64,000 nt of DNA from CATOSK01 sp963665735 (lineage in GTDB: Bacteria; Chloroflexota; Dehalococcoidia; Lucifugimonadales; UBA3495). Positions 34,600-43,739 of this stretch are shown piece after piece. Made by a program: the position numbers and the translations under genes. Each line of letters begins with the position of its first letter. The stretch's first letter is position 1. Below the pieces are notes generated by a model. That model ran no database searches. It saw only the letters and a program-made list of their open reading frames with translations, and was not told the origin of the DNA. The stretch is taken from positions 310,001 through 374,000 of the forward strand of contig OY762444.1 in assembly GCA_963665735.1 (NCBI GenBank), read 5' to 3'.

Positions 34600-36294
34600 A
34601 TGGACGCTGCACCCCACCGATGGGAAATTCCCCCGCCGTTGCCACCGGGGATACTGCCGCCCGACGTGCCGCGTCCCATCGCGCAAGTCCTGGCGAACCG
34701 GGGCATTGATACGGTGGACAAGTTGCGTTTGCTGCTGCAACCGTCCCAACAGTTGCCCTACAACCCCCTGCGAATGGCCGGGATGGACGCGGCCCTGGGC
34801 CGGATTTACCAAGCCATCCAAAGAGGGGAGACCGTGGGGGTGTTTGGGGATTTCGACGTGGACGGAATCACCGGCGCGGCCATCGTGTGTGAAGGGCTGG
34901 CGACCTTTGGCGTTCCCACCGTGCCGTACCTGCCGCACCGCCTGGAAGAAGGGCATGGCCTGTCGGACCAGGCCGTTGAATACTTGGCTAGCCGGGGAGT
35001 CAGCCTCATCATCACCGTTGACTGCGGCGTTACGTCGCTGGAGGAAACGGCTAACGCCCGGCGGGACGGGGTGGACGTGATTATCACCGACCACCACGTA
35101 CCCAACGCGGGGTTGCCGGATGCGGCGGCGATTATCAACCCCAACATCCCCGGCAGCCCTTACCCGTTCAGCCAGCTTTGCGGGGCCGGCATTGCTTTCA
35201 AGCTGGTTCAGGGTATCTGCCAATACCACGGGCAGCCCATCGGCTCCGGCATGGCGGAGTTGGCCGCCTTGGGAACCATCGCCGACCTGGTGCCAGTGCA
35301 GGACGAAAACCGCTACCTGGTGCAGACCGGGTTGGCGGAGTTGCAAATCACCCAACGGCCCGGCTTGCTGGCCTTGTATCGCTGCGCCGGAATTTCCGCC
35401 GAATCGGTGGATGCGGAGACGGTGGCTTTCCAAATTGCGCCCCGGTTGAACGCCGCCGGGCGGATGAGCCACGCCGAGGAAAGTCTGCGGCTGTTGACCA
35501 CGCATTCAACGGATGAGGCGGAAGAGCTGGCCCGGCGGGTGGAGCAGTTGAACGGGGAACGTCGGGAATTGACCCAACGGGTCTTTGATGCTGTCAGCCG
35601 GCGGGTGGCGGAACTGCCGGAATTGCCGCCGATGTTGTGGGCGGAGGACGAAAACATGACGCCGGGCATTGCCGGTCTGGTGGCGGGCCGGCTGGTGGAG
35701 AAGTTTCACCGTCCAGCGGCGGCGTTGACGGCCCTGGAGGGATGCCGCTGGGTGGCAAGCTGCCGCAGCGTCCCCGGTTTCAATTTCATTGAGGCGTTGC
35801 AGGCTTGCGAGGAACTGTTTGTCCGGTTTGGGGGGCACAGCCAGGCTGCCGGGTTTACGGTCAGCGGGGAACTACTGCCCCAACTGCGGGAACGATTAAG
35901 CGGTTTGGCGGTCAAGGCCGCCGGCGTGGTGGAGGCCATGCCGTCCCTGGCCGTTGACGCAGAATTGGAGTTGGCGGAAATCGGGGCGGAACTGCTGGAC
36001 TGGCTGGGGCGGATGGAACCTTTCGGGGTAGGCAACGCCCGGCCCAATTTCCTGGTCAGGAACGCGCAGGTTATGGAAAGCCGCCCGGTGGGGCAGCGGG
36101 GTCAGCATCTTCGCCTAAGACTGCGCCGGCCCGGCGGAGACCAGAAGGCCATCGCCTTCAACCAGGCCGACAAGTGGGAACCCGGCACTACACGGCTGGA
36201 CCTGGTGGCTACCGTGTCGGTGGATTCCTGGAACGGGATGGAGGAAACCAGCTTGAAGGTGGTGGATTTTCGGCCGGCCGGCCGTGCGGTCTAG
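34600..36294 (+). CDS. recJ: Single-stranded-DNA-specific exonuclease RecJ
   Basis: A 564-residue RecJ that digests single-stranded DNA 5' to 3' in recombination and mismatch repair. DHH motifs are in order: GDFDVDGITGAA (motif I), VDCGVTS, the TDHHVPN motif III, NPN, CGAGIAFKL and GTIADLVPV, then RLNAAGRM. The DHHA1 domain carries GGHSQAAGF, and a C-terminal OB fold follows. All key residues are present. Length is normal for the family core. Confidence 0.95.
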   Translation: MDAAPHRWEIPPPLPPGILPPDVPRPIAQVLANRGIDTVDKLRLLLQPSQQLPYNPLRMAGMDAALGRIYQAIQRGETVGVFGDFDVDGITGAAIVCEGLATFGVPTVPYLPHRLEEGHGLSDQAVEYLASRGVSLIITVDCGVTSLEETANARRDGVDVIITDHHVPNAGLPDAAAIINPNIPGSPYPFSQLCGAGIAFKLVQGICQYHGQPIGSGMAELAALGTIADLVPVQDENRYLVQTGLAELQITQRPGLLALYRCAGISAESVDAETVAFQIAPRLNAAGRMSHAEESLRLLTTHSTDEAEELARRVEQLNGERRELTQRVFDAVSRRVAELPELPPMLWAEDENMTPGIAGLVAGRLVEKFHRPAAALTALEGCRWVASCRSVPGFNFIEALQACEELFVRFGGHSQAAGFTVSGELLPQLRERLSGLAVKAAGVVEAMPSLAVDAELELAEIGAELLDWLGRMEPFGVGNARPNFLVRNAQVMESRPVGQRGQHLRLRLRRPGGDQKAIAFNQADKWEPGTTRLDLVATVSVDSWNGMEETSLKVVDFRPAGRAV

Positions 36295-36383
36295 CAGCCC
36301 GCCGTCCTTGGCCCGATGGGTCAGCCGGGAGTCCGTGGTGGTAGCGTTCAATTTTTGGTGGTCTAGCCAACTGGCCGTGGTCG

Positions 36384-36515
36384 GTGGATTCCCGCTTTCG
36401 CGGGAATGACGGTTAGGGGCGGTTAAGAATCCACCTAAACCGCAACGTCACCTCCGTTCGTGGTGAGCTTGTCGAACCATTAACGGACGGCCCTTGGGCA
36501 AGCTCAGGGTGAAAG
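36384..36515 (+). repeat. Family A palindrome and 'GTGAGCTTGTCGAAC' repeat
   Basis: A family A palindrome lies at about 36384-36412. At about 36447-36513 is a two-part repeat: CGTTCGTGGTGAGCTTGTCG, then GGACGGCCCTTGGGCAAGCTCAGGG, of a type common in environmental genomes. It separates recJ and lgt, which converge. Confidence 0.75.
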
Positions 36516-36547
36516 GGAAAATTAGCCGCCGTTTCCTGGTTTTTCGA

Positions 36548-37507
36548 CTACTGGCCGGCGGATGCGCCGGAACGCCGGCGGGGGGCCGGCACCCACTGGG
36601 CTTTGTAAACCAGCAAGGGCACGGTGACGATTACCACCAGCAGGGCGATTATCTGGGCCTCGTTCAACCCCAGGAAATAGGTGTTGTATTCCTGGCGGAG
36701 GAAGCTGATGAAAAACCGCCCGGTGGAATACAAGGCCAGGTAGAGGGCGAAGAACATTCCACGGGGCCGCAGGCGATTCCGCAAAGGCCAGATGGCCGCC
36801 GCCAACAAAAGGTCAAAGATTAGCTCATAGGCCACCGCCGGGTGGCTGGCGGCCCGGTTGATGCCGGGACTGTCGGGGTGGGTGTAAACCACGCCCCAAG
36901 GCAGGTCGGTGAAACTGGCGAAATGCTCGCCGTTAATCACGTCGCCGATGCGTCCGATAGCCATTGCAATCAACAGGGCGGGGGCGGCAATGTCGGCCAG
37001 GTGGCCGATGTTCGGCAGCGGGGCCTTGACGGGTTCTCCCATGAACCGGAAAAACTTGTCCCACAAGGCCAGGAAACGGTCGGAGTTGCGGATGATGATG
37101 TACGAAGAGCCGCCGGCGAAACCGCCCAGAATGGCCCCGAAAATGGCGATGCCGCCCTGCCAGATATACAGCATACTTATGGGGTCGAATCGGTAAACGT
37201 CGTCCCACCAGTCAATGATAAAGACCACGCGGGCGCCGATTATCCCGCCCAGGATGGACCAGACGGCGATGGTCAGCACGGCGTCGCCGTCCAGCCCTTC
37301 GGCGGTTCCCCAACGGTAAACCAGGTAAACGGCCACGGCCACGGCCACGAAGGTCAGGAAACCGTGCCAGGAAATGATGAAGGGGCCGAGCTTATAGATG
37401 TTGGGGTCCATGCCGATGGATATGGTGGCCAGGACGTTCATTAAGTCGCTCTCAGTTTGGGGACTGCCGGTTGGGTTGGGGATGGATTGAGCGGTTTCAT
37501 CGCTCAT
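36548..37507 (-). CDS. lgt: Prolipoprotein diacylglyceryl transferase
   Basis: A 319-residue polytopic membrane enzyme that attaches diacylglycerol to the lipobox Cys of prolipoproteins such as the lipoproteins encoded in this window. The signature GRIGDVINGEHF is at about 197-208. The substrate-site HGFLTF and about seven membrane segments are visible. The start overlaps the ispE stop by 11 bp. A Met at residue 23 is an alternative start. Confidence 0.94.
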   Translation of the reverse strand: MSDETAQSIPNPTGSPQTESDLMNVLATISIGMDPNIYKLGPFIISWHGFLTFVAVAVAVYLVYRWGTAEGLDGDAVLTIAVWSILGGIIGARVVFIIDWWDDVYRFDPISMLYIWQGGIAIFGAILGGFAGGSSYIIIRNSDRFLALWDKFFRFMGEPVKAPLPNIGHLADIAAPALLIAMAIGRIGDVINGEHFASFTDLPWGVVYTHPDSPGINRAASHPAVAYELIFDLLLAAAIWPLRNRLRPRGMFFALYLALYSTGRFFISFLRQEYNTYFLGLNEAQIIALLVVIVTVPLLVYKAQWVPAPRRRSGASAGQ

Positions 37508-38360
37508 CGTCCCAAGGCGCGGGAATTATAGCACGTACCAGGAGGACAAAGGCCCGTTGACCGGCCAACGCATCAACGGCTTTTTGGCGTTCCTCCTCGC
37601 CGGCGGGGATGCAGAAAAAGGCGGGGCCGGCGCCGGAAAGATGGGGCCGGCCGGCAACGATAGGGGAAACCCGCCGGTAGAGGTCGTTCAAGCCGGGGAA
37701 AGCCTGGAAAGCCACTTCCTCAAAGACGTTGTGCAGGCCGGACTCGACAAGCTGGCCCTGCATCATGTTTCTCACCATGTCCCGGGTAACGCCGCCGTTG
37801 CTGTAATGGGCCGGGGTAATCCGGGAATATAGGCGGCGGGTCTTGTCGGGGATGGTGTCTTCGGGGCAGACCAGCAGCAGGGGCCGGGCGGCCAGACCCG
37901 GCAGGGGGCTTACGTCACTGCCCCGGCCTTCGGCGAGAGCAGCGCCGCCCCGCAGGAAAAAGGGAACGTCGGAACCCAGTTGGGCCGCCAGTTCCGTCAG
38001 TTCGCCGTAGCCCAGGCCCAATTCCCAAAAACGGTTCAATCCCACCAGCGCGGCGGCGGCGTCACTGCTGCCACCGCCCAAGCCCATGCCGACGGGAATC
38101 CGCTTGCGGATAAACACCTGGGCCCGGGGCGCGATGCCGGCCCGTTCCGCCAGCAACGCAGCGGCTTGCCAGACCAGGTTGGCCTCGCCGTCCAGGGAGG
38201 GCTGGTCGCAAGTGACCCGCAAGGCGACGGACGGCTCGATGTCCAGCCGGTCGGCCAAATCAATGGTGTGCAGGATGCTCTTGACCTCGTGGTAGCCGTC
38301 GGCGCGGCGTCCCAGGACTTCGAGGGTCAGGTTAATCTTGGCGTAGGCGTCAATACGCAA
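37497..38360 (-). CDS. ispE: 4-diphosphocytidyl-2-C-methyl-D-erythritol kinase
   Basis: A 287-residue GHMP kinase of the MEP isoprenoid pathway. The start AYAKINLTLEVLGRRADGYH is typical, the ATP loop is PVGMGLGGGSSDAAAA (about 90-105), and the C-terminal LSGAGPAFF is the third GHMP motif. It lies 6 bp after rsmA and overlaps lgt. Its presence shows that isoprenoids are made through MEP, which bears on reading the HMGS-like gene at 10.4-11.9 kb. Confidence 0.96.
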   Translation of the reverse strand: MRIDAYAKINLTLEVLGRRADGYHEVKSILHTIDLADRLDIEPSVALRVTCDQPSLDGEANLVWQAAALLAERAGIAPRAQVFIRKRIPVGMGLGGGSSDAAAALVGLNRFWELGLGYGELTELAAQLGSDVPFFLRGGAALAEGRGSDVSPLPGLAARPLLLVCPEDTIPDKTRRLYSRITPAHYSNGGVTRDMVRNMMQGQLVESGLHNVFEEVAFQAFPGLNDLYRRVSPIVAGRPHLSGAGPAFFCIPAGEEERQKAVDALAGQRAFVLLVRAIIPAPWDDER

Positions 38361-38366
38361 GGGTGG

Positions 38367-39194
38367 TCACTTCCTGGCCGGCCCGCACAGTTCCCAAGCC
38401 CGGTAAACTTGCGCCCACTCTTCCAGGGACAGGGTTTCGGCCCGGCGTTGGCCGGAGACGCCGGCCGTTTTCAGCACGTCCTCCGCCGCGCTGCCGGGGA
38501 TGGATAGGCCGTGGGCCAGGGAGTTGCGCAACTGTTTCCGTGGAGCGGCGAAACCGGCCCGCACCAGGTCAAAGAACGCTTGCCGGTCGTCCACCTGTAC
38601 GGCGGGGGCGGGCAGCAAGTCCAGCCGCACCACCGCCGAGGAAACCTTGGGCGGGGGCCGGAAAGCCCTGGGCGGAACGGTACATACCTGCCGGGCGGTG
38701 GCGTAGAACTGGACAGCCACCGATAGCAGGCCCATCTTGCCAGGCTGGGCCACGATGTTGGCGGCGACTTCCCGCTGCACCATGACCACCATCAGCGAGG
38801 GACGGGCCGGCCCTTCCAGGAAATGCCGCAGGATGGGGTTGGCGGCGTAGTAGGGCAGGTTGGAAACCACCTTGAAGGGGCGTTTGCCGGCGGCCAATTC
38901 CGGCAGTTCCACCGTCCGGGCGTCTCCCTGGATGACGGTCAAGTTGGGAGGATTCCCCAAGCGACCGGGAAGGGCCGCGGCCAAGGCGGAGTCAATTTCA
39001 ACGGCAATGACCTGGCCGGCTTGCCGCGCCAAAGGGCGGGTAAGTACGCCGGAGCCGGGGCCGACTTCCACCACCAGGTCGTCGGAGTCCAGGTCGGCGG
39101 CGGCAACGATGCGCCGCAGAATGTTGGAATCGGCCAGGAAATGTTGACCCAGCGACTTCCGGCGTCCTGGCGCGTCTGCTTTGACCTTGGCCAC
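38367..39194 (-). CDS. rsmA: 16S rRNA dimethyladenosine transferase RsmA/KsgA
   Basis: About 275 residues from a GTG at 39194. It dimethylates two adjacent adenosines near the 3' end of 16S rRNA. 'RRKSLGQHFLAD' opens the domain, the SAM loop is EVGPGSGVLTRPL, and the catalytic NLPYY follows in VVSNLPYYAANPI. The frame continues upstream through the SRP RNA gene, so starts beyond 39194 are rejected; the chosen GTG also gives the usual length. First of rsmA-ispE-lgt. Confidence 0.94.
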   Translation of the reverse strand: MAKVKADAPGRRKSLGQHFLADSNILRRIVAAADLDSDDLVVEVGPGSGVLTRPLARQAGQVIAVEIDSALAAALPGRLGNPPNLTVIQGDARTVELPELAAGKRPFKVVSNLPYYAANPILRHFLEGPARPSLMVVMVQREVAANIVAQPGKMGLLSVAVQFYATARQVCTVPPRAFRPPPKVSSAVVRLDLLPAPAVQVDDRQAFFDLVRAGFAAPRKQLRNSLAHGLSIPGSAAEDVLKTAGVSGQRRAETLSLEEWAQVYRAWELCGPARK

Positions 39195-39274
39195 TGCATT
39201 TCCGGCGGGAGAGAGTTGGGGGATTGAAGAGACCGCGCACCTGCCTTCGACACCGGCGCCACGAACATACCCAG

Positions 39275-39500
39275 GGATGCGGCTCAGGCCAGGCGCTCCC
39301 ACGGCACCCACAGGGTCTCGCTTACCGTTGCTTCCTTCCGGACCTGGCGGGGTTCACGAGTCTGCGCCGCGTGGGACCCAACCATCAATACCGCACGCCC
39401 GGGGCATCGGCCCGCTGGCCTTGCCTCGGGGCAGGGATTCCACCCCGCTATAGCGGATTGCGGGTTCAGGGCACCGCTAGCTCCCCGTCTAGCACGGCCT
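39275..39500 (-). ncRNA. ffs: Signal recognition particle RNA, long form with Alu domain
   Basis: On the minus strand the SRP core is clear: CCAGGTCCGGAAGGAAGCA with the GGTAAGCGAGACC side and GTGCCGTGGGAG. Upstream, CCGTGCTAGACGGGGAGCTA and ACCCGCAATCCGCTATAGCG match the long bacterial SRP RNA with an Alu-like 5' domain, as in Deinococcus-Thermus and Bacillus types. The RNA binds Ffh and targets secreted proteins to the membrane. The 5' end is set from the promoter; an AGGCC/GGCCT closing helix (39496-39500 with 39286-39290) supports the span. Ends are approximate to about 10 nt. Confidence 0.93.
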
Positions 39501-39507
39501 CGGTGTC

Positions 39508-39537
39508 ATGGTAGGCGACGGGGGAATTGGCTGTCAA
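39508..39537 (-). promoter_or_regulatory. Promoter of the SRP RNA gene
   Basis: On the minus strand a perfect TTGACA (39532-39537), an 18-bp spacer and TACCAT (39508-39513). The expected start is near 39501, matching the conserved 5' end of the SRP RNA. Confidence 0.7.
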
Positions 39538-39663
39538 ATAACGGCGGCGTTGCCGGCGTTGTTTGGCCGGCCCGGTTTGGTTTGTTGGCGGGGCCGATGC
39601 TAGAATAAGCCCACTATCGGCTAGTAGGCTGTCGCCGCCGCATAGATGATTTACCGCACAAAC

Positions 39664-39760
39664 CCGTCATACCGGCGCAGGCCGGTATCCAGAACGCGCT
39701 GACGTGAAGGACGCTGTTCCCAGCCTGGATTTCCGGAATCCGGCTTTCGCCGGAATGACG
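39664..39760 (+). repeat. Full-length composite family A element
   Basis: Left arm CGTCATACCGGCGCAGG, a roughly 40-bp centre with CTGTTCCCAGCCTGG, and right arm GGCTTTCGCCGGAATGACG. It lies between the SRP RNA promoter region and galU. The rest of 39538-39816 shows no gene. Confidence 0.85.
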
Positions 39761-39816
39761 ATACAACCTTTATTGGTCATTGGTTCAATCAAGTCGCGCA
39801 TTGCCAAGGGGAATCT

Positions 39817-40680
39817 ATGAAAGTCAGGAAAGCGGTTATTCCGGCGGCGGGGTTGGGAACCAGGTTTCTACCCATCACCAAGTCGGTGCCCAAGGAACTG
39901 CTGCCCATCATTGACCGGCCCATGCTCCAGTACGTGGTGGAAGAGGCGGCGGAGGCCGGCATCGAAGAAGTTATCGTAGTCACCGCCCCCGGCAAGGAAT
40001 CCATCGCTTCCTACTTCCAGCCGCGCCCGGAACTGGAGCAACACCTGGCCGAGACGGGAACGGCGGACATGGTGGAAAAAGTGCGTCACGCCTCCAATCT
40101 CGCCGACGTATCCTTTGTAATCCAGGAACAGCCGTTGGGACTGGGCCACGCGGTATTGACGGCGCGGGAGGCGGTGGGAGACGAGCCTTTCGCGGTGATG
40201 CTGCCCGACGACATTATCGCCCATGCGCCGGGGGCTTTGAGTCAAATGCTGGAAGTTTCGGAACGGTTCGACGCCGGCGTGGTGGCGGTGGAACCGACGC
40301 CCTGGGAGTCGGTGCACAACTACGGCGTGGTGGACGCCGCGGATATGGGCGACGGCGTTCATCAAGTCCGCCGGCTGGTGGAAAAGCCGGCGCGGGAAGC
40401 GGCGCCGTCCAACCTGACGGTGGTGGGCCGGTACATCCTACCAGGGGAGATTTTCGACTGCCTGGAACGGACGCCGCCGGGGGCCAAGAACGAAATCCAG
40501 CTTACCGACGGGATGGCTCTGCTGCTGGAAGACCGGGAATTATACGCTTATGAATTCGCCGGCGTCCGCTACGACGGGGGAACGCCGCTGGGCCTGCTGC
40601 GGGCGTCACTGGAATTTACCCTGGGCCGGGAGGATACCAGGGAGGCGGTGAAAGACCTGCTGCGGAGTTTGGAATTGTGA
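39817..40680 (+). CDS. galU: UTP-glucose-1-phosphate uridylyltransferase
   Basis: A 287-residue GalU making UDP-glucose for cell-surface glycans. The nucleotide-binding start VIPAAGLGTRFLPITKSVPKE is at residues 7-27. QEQPLGLGHAVL, LPDDII and the active-site 'RLVEKP' Lys region and 'GRYILPGEIF' block follow. The ATG follows GGGGA. The stop overlaps the start of the DinB-like gene. Confidence 0.95.
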   Translation: MKVRKAVIPAAGLGTRFLPITKSVPKELLPIIDRPMLQYVVEEAAEAGIEEVIVVTAPGKESIASYFQPRPELEQHLAETGTADMVEKVRHASNLADVSFVIQEQPLGLGHAVLTAREAVGDEPFAVMLPDDIIAHAPGALSQMLEVSERFDAGVVAVEPTPWESVHNYGVVDAADMGDGVHQVRRLVEKPAREAAPSNLTVVGRYILPGEIFDCLERTPPGAKNEIQLTDGMALLLEDRELYAYEFAGVRYDGGTPLGLLRASLEFTLGREDTREAVKDLLRSLEL

Positions 40681-41168
40681 CGACGCAGAGAGACGCCCAT
40701 ATTCAAACTATCCGGGCCATCCGGGAGGACTTGCTGGCGGCGCTGGACGGGATGGACTACTGCCTGGATTGGAAGCCGGAGGCCGATTCCTGGTCGGCGC
40801 GGGAGGTGGTTTACCACCTGGTAGATACGCCGATGGGTGGACTGCATACCATCATCGGCGGGATTCTTGACGGGTCTATCGTTGAGTTTGACGTGACGCC
40901 GGACTATACCAACGTCACCCTGGAAAGGTTGGGTTACGATATTGACCGCGTGCGGGGCGACTTGACGGCGGTGTTGGACGGGTTGGAAAAAGCCGTCGGG
41001 GACGTGGACGACGCGGCTCTGGACGGACGGAGGGCGCTGGCCCACCTGACGGCCAGAGGAGAAGACCAGGAACGGACGCCGGAAATGCTGTTGACCGGGT
41101 TGTTTGCCCGGCACTGGCGGGAACACCTGGGCCAGTTGCGGGAGTTGCGGGAAATCCTGGGGATGTAA
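40677..41168 (+). CDS. DinB/YfiT-like metal-binding four-helix protein
   Basis: 163 residues starting at a GTG that overlaps the galU stop by 4 bases. The sequence shows a DinB-like four-helix bundle with expected metal ligands: His in 'VVYHLVDT' and the C-terminal HWREHLGQL (HxxxH). Members include thiol-dependent transferases and hydrolases. The substrate is unknown. Coupling to galU is by position only. Confidence 0.78.
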   Translation: MTTQRDAHIQTIRAIREDLLAALDGMDYCLDWKPEADSWSAREVVYHLVDTPMGGLHTIIGGILDGSIVEFDVTPDYTNVTLERLGYDIDRVRGDLTAVLDGLEKAVGDVDDAALDGRRALAHLTARGEDQERTPEMLLTGLFARHWREHLGQLRELREILGM

Positions 41169-41205
41169 GCGGGGGCGGCTTGTTGCCCCCCGGCCCGGTT
41201 GCCGG

Positions 41206-41350
41206 CTGGTCGTGCCGGCGGAGGCTGGTATCCAGGACTCTCCCTCATTGAGGATACTGTTCCTTGCCTGGACTTTCTGGATTCCGGCTTTCGCCGGAAT
41301 GACGGCGGGTCCACCACCCTAACCTTCCCCCTTCAAGGGGGATCGGATTG
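41206..41350 (+). repeat. Degenerate composite family A element and truncated family B hairpin
   Basis: At about 41206-41305 is the composite element with a decayed left arm (GTGCCGGCGGAGGCTGG). It is followed at about 41312-41350 by a truncated family B copy (CCTTCCCCCTTCAAGGGGGA). Confidence 0.75.
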
Positions 41351-41386
41351 GGCCTAAACCCTCAAATTGAAGTCACTTATCCCAAG

Positions 41387-41578
41387 GCAATCGCATTATG
41401 AATTAACCAGGTAGCCTTGCCCGGCGGGATGTTGTTCTTGCCGTCAGCCATCTTCCGACTCACGGAAAGGTCTTTGGCGGGGGATTTTAGACCCTTCACT
41501 TCGTTCAGGGTAACATGATGACGGTCAAGGTGACATGATGAAGTTCAGGGTTAGTCGCTGAAGTTACTATGCGATTGC
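41387..41578. mobile_element. Candidate 192-bp MITE-like element
   Basis: Bounded by perfect 10-bp terminal inverted repeats, GCAATCGCAT (41387-41396) and ATGCGATTGC (41569-41578). The interior has CCCTTCACTTCGTTCAGGGT and a repeated TGACATGATGA motif. A partial copy of the interior and right end lies at about 57290-57372. It has no coding capacity. No target-site duplication is obvious. Confidence 0.5.
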
Positions 41579-41582
41579 TCTG

Positions 41583-43427
41583 TTACCTGTCCTCGCCGAT
41601 TCCCAGCAGGCTTAGGAATGCCTCCTGGGGGACTTCTACCCGGCCGATGCTTTTCATGCGGCGCTTGCCTTCCTTCTGCTTTTCCAGCAGCTTGCGCTTG
41701 CGGGTTATGTCGCCGCCGTAGCACTTGGCCAGCACGTCTTTCCGCAGGGCGCGGACGGTTTCGCGGGCGACGATGCGGCTGCCGATGGCCGCCTGGATAG
41801 GCACCTCAAAGAGTTGGCGGGGGATGGTGGAGCGCAATTTCTGCACCACTTCCCGGCCCATCGTCACCGACTGGTCGCGGTGGACAATCATGGACAGGGC
41901 CTCAACCGGCAGGTGGTTCACCAGCACGTCCACCTTGACCAGGGGCGCCACCTGGTAGCCCTCAAAGGTGTAATCCAGGGAGGCGTAGCCCTGGGTGCGG
42001 GACTTTAACTGGTTGAAGAAATCGGCCAGCATTTCTGCCAGGGGCATGGCGTATTCCATCATTACGCGGGTCTGGCCTTCGGAAGTTGCGTCGCTATCGG
42101 CCCCGGTCAAGCCCTGGATATACTCAACCCGCTTGTATTCGGAGCGGCGGGAGTGCATCAGTTCCATGATGGTGCCCACGTAGCGGCTGGGGGCAACGAT
42201 GGTCAGGTTGAGCATCGGCTCGCGGATTTCCTGGATTTCGTTGGGGGGCGGCAACTTGGAAGGGTTGTCCACCCGGATGGTCTCGCCGTTGGTCAGCAGG
42301 ACTTGATAGGCGACGCTGGGGGCGGTGACTATCAAGTCCAGGTCGTATTCCCGTTCCAGCCGTTCCTGGATGATTTCCAGGTGCATCAACCCCAGGAAAC
42401 CGCAGCGAAAGCCGAACCCCAGCGCGCTGCTGCTCTCCGGTTCGGTGGTGAGGGAGGCGTCGTTGAGGCGCAGTTTTTCCAGGGCGGCCCGCAGGTTGGA
42501 ATAGTCCTCGCCGTCGGCTGGGTAGAGGCCGGCGAATACCATTGACTTCAACTCGACGTAGCCCGGCAAAGGCCGGTCGGCGGAGTTGGCGTAGCTGGTC
42601 AGGGTGTCGCCGACGGAACATTCCTGAACGTCCTTGAACCCGGTAGCCACGTAACCTACCTGGCCGCTGTGAAGAACGTCCACCGGGCTGGGGGCCGGCG
42701 AGAACACGCCCAACTCGACGATTTCGGAAACGCGGCCCGAGGACATGACCTTGATACGGTCGGCCTTGGACAACCGCCCGTCCTCAACCTTGACGTAGCC
42801 GATGATTCCCTTGTAGGAATTGTAAACCGAGTCAAATACCAGGGCGCGCACGGGAGCGTCGCCGCCGCCTCGGGGGGACGGCACCCGGTCAACCACGGCG
42901 TCCAGGATTTCGCCGGCCCCTTCGCCGGACTTGGCGGAGACGAACAAGACCTCTTCGGGCCGGAAACCGAAGACCTGGCGGAGTTCGGCGGCCACCCGTT
43001 CCGGTTCGGCCTGGGGCAGGTCAATCTTGTTGATTACGGGAATCAACTCCAGGTCATACTCCATCGCCAGCAGGGTGTTGGCGATGGTCTGGGCTTCGAT
43101 GCCCTGGCTGGCGTCCACCACCAGCAAGGCCCCTTCGCAGGCGGCCAAGGCGCGGGAGACTTCGTAGCTGAAATCCACGTGGCCGGGGGTGTCAATCAAG
43201 TTTAGCTGGTACTGCTGGCCGTCCGGGGCGCGGTGGTTCATGGTGACGGCCTTGCCCTTGATGGTGATGCCCCGTTCCCGTTCCAGGTCCATCTGGTCGA
43301 GGAATTGGGCTTTCATTTCCTGGGGCCGGACGGTGCCGGTAATTTCCAGGAAACGGTCGGCCAGGGTGGACTTGCCGTGGTCAATATGGGCGATGATGCA
43401 GAAGTTGCGGATAAGTTGCTGCTCCAT
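41583..43427 (-). CDS. lepA: Elongation factor 4 (LepA)
   Basis: A 614-residue translational GTPase. G-domain motifs are AHIDHGKST (G1), RERGITIKG (G2), DTPGHVDF (G3) and INKIDLP (G4). The LepA-specific C-terminal domain includes 'LDYTFEGYQVAPLVKVDVLVN' split features, and the ending KRKLLEKQKEGKRRMK is diagnostic. It back-translocates or rescues ribosomes under stress. Length is typical (about 600). It is monocistronic; the start at 43427 lacks a strong SD. Confidence 0.97.
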   Translation of the reverse strand: MEQQLIRNFCIIAHIDHGKSTLADRFLEITGTVRPQEMKAQFLDQMDLERERGITIKGKAVTMNHRAPDGQQYQLNLIDTPGHVDFSYEVSRALAACEGALLVVDASQGIEAQTIANTLLAMEYDLELIPVINKIDLPQAEPERVAAELRQVFGFRPEEVLFVSAKSGEGAGEILDAVVDRVPSPRGGGDAPVRALVFDSVYNSYKGIIGYVKVEDGRLSKADRIKVMSSGRVSEIVELGVFSPAPSPVDVLHSGQVGYVATGFKDVQECSVGDTLTSYANSADRPLPGYVELKSMVFAGLYPADGEDYSNLRAALEKLRLNDASLTTEPESSSALGFGFRCGFLGLMHLEIIQERLEREYDLDLIVTAPSVAYQVLLTNGETIRVDNPSKLPPPNEIQEIREPMLNLTIVAPSRYVGTIMELMHSRRSEYKRVEYIQGLTGADSDATSEGQTRVMMEYAMPLAEMLADFFNQLKSRTQGYASLDYTFEGYQVAPLVKVDVLVNHLPVEALSMIVHRDQSVTMGREVVQKLRSTIPRQLFEVPIQAAIGSRIVARETVRALRKDVLAKCYGGDITRKRKLLEKQKEGKRRMKSIGRVEVPQEAFLSLLGIGEDR

Positions 43428-43514
43428 AACCTGTTGATGGTAACATGGCGGCCTTTTGCCTACAAGGACGGCGGGCGACGGGGGGCGGGATAATCGCCGA
43501 TTCCGTTATGCCGC

Positions 43515-43703
43515 CGGGTTGTCACCCCCACCCCCACCCTCCCCCTATCCAGGGGGAGGGAGTTATTGATGCGGGTTTTTGGCCGGGCATGGGTGTTTGG
43601 ACTCGGCTGTGTAGGGGCGCACGGCCGTGCGCCCCTACGTGGTCGGGAGGGACGGTTGGGTTGTCGGGGAAACGCAAAGAGGGGCAGGTTTGAAACCTGC
43701 CCC
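43515..43703 (+). repeat. Repeat cluster between lepA and the ABC ATPase genes
   Basis: The 312-bp gap has no gene. It holds a family B hairpin (about 43518-43565), the perfect palindrome GTAGGGGCGCACGG/CCGTGCGCCCCTAC at 43611-43638, and the palindrome GGGGCAGGTTT/AAACCTGCCCC at 43681-43703. Confidence 0.88.
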
Positions 43704-43739
43704 TGCGGATTGGTTCGCTAAGGACGGGAAAGGCGGGGC

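Noticed and set aside
39195..39311. Upstream extension of rsmA
   Set aside because: It would run into the SRP RNA gene and exceed the family's usual length.
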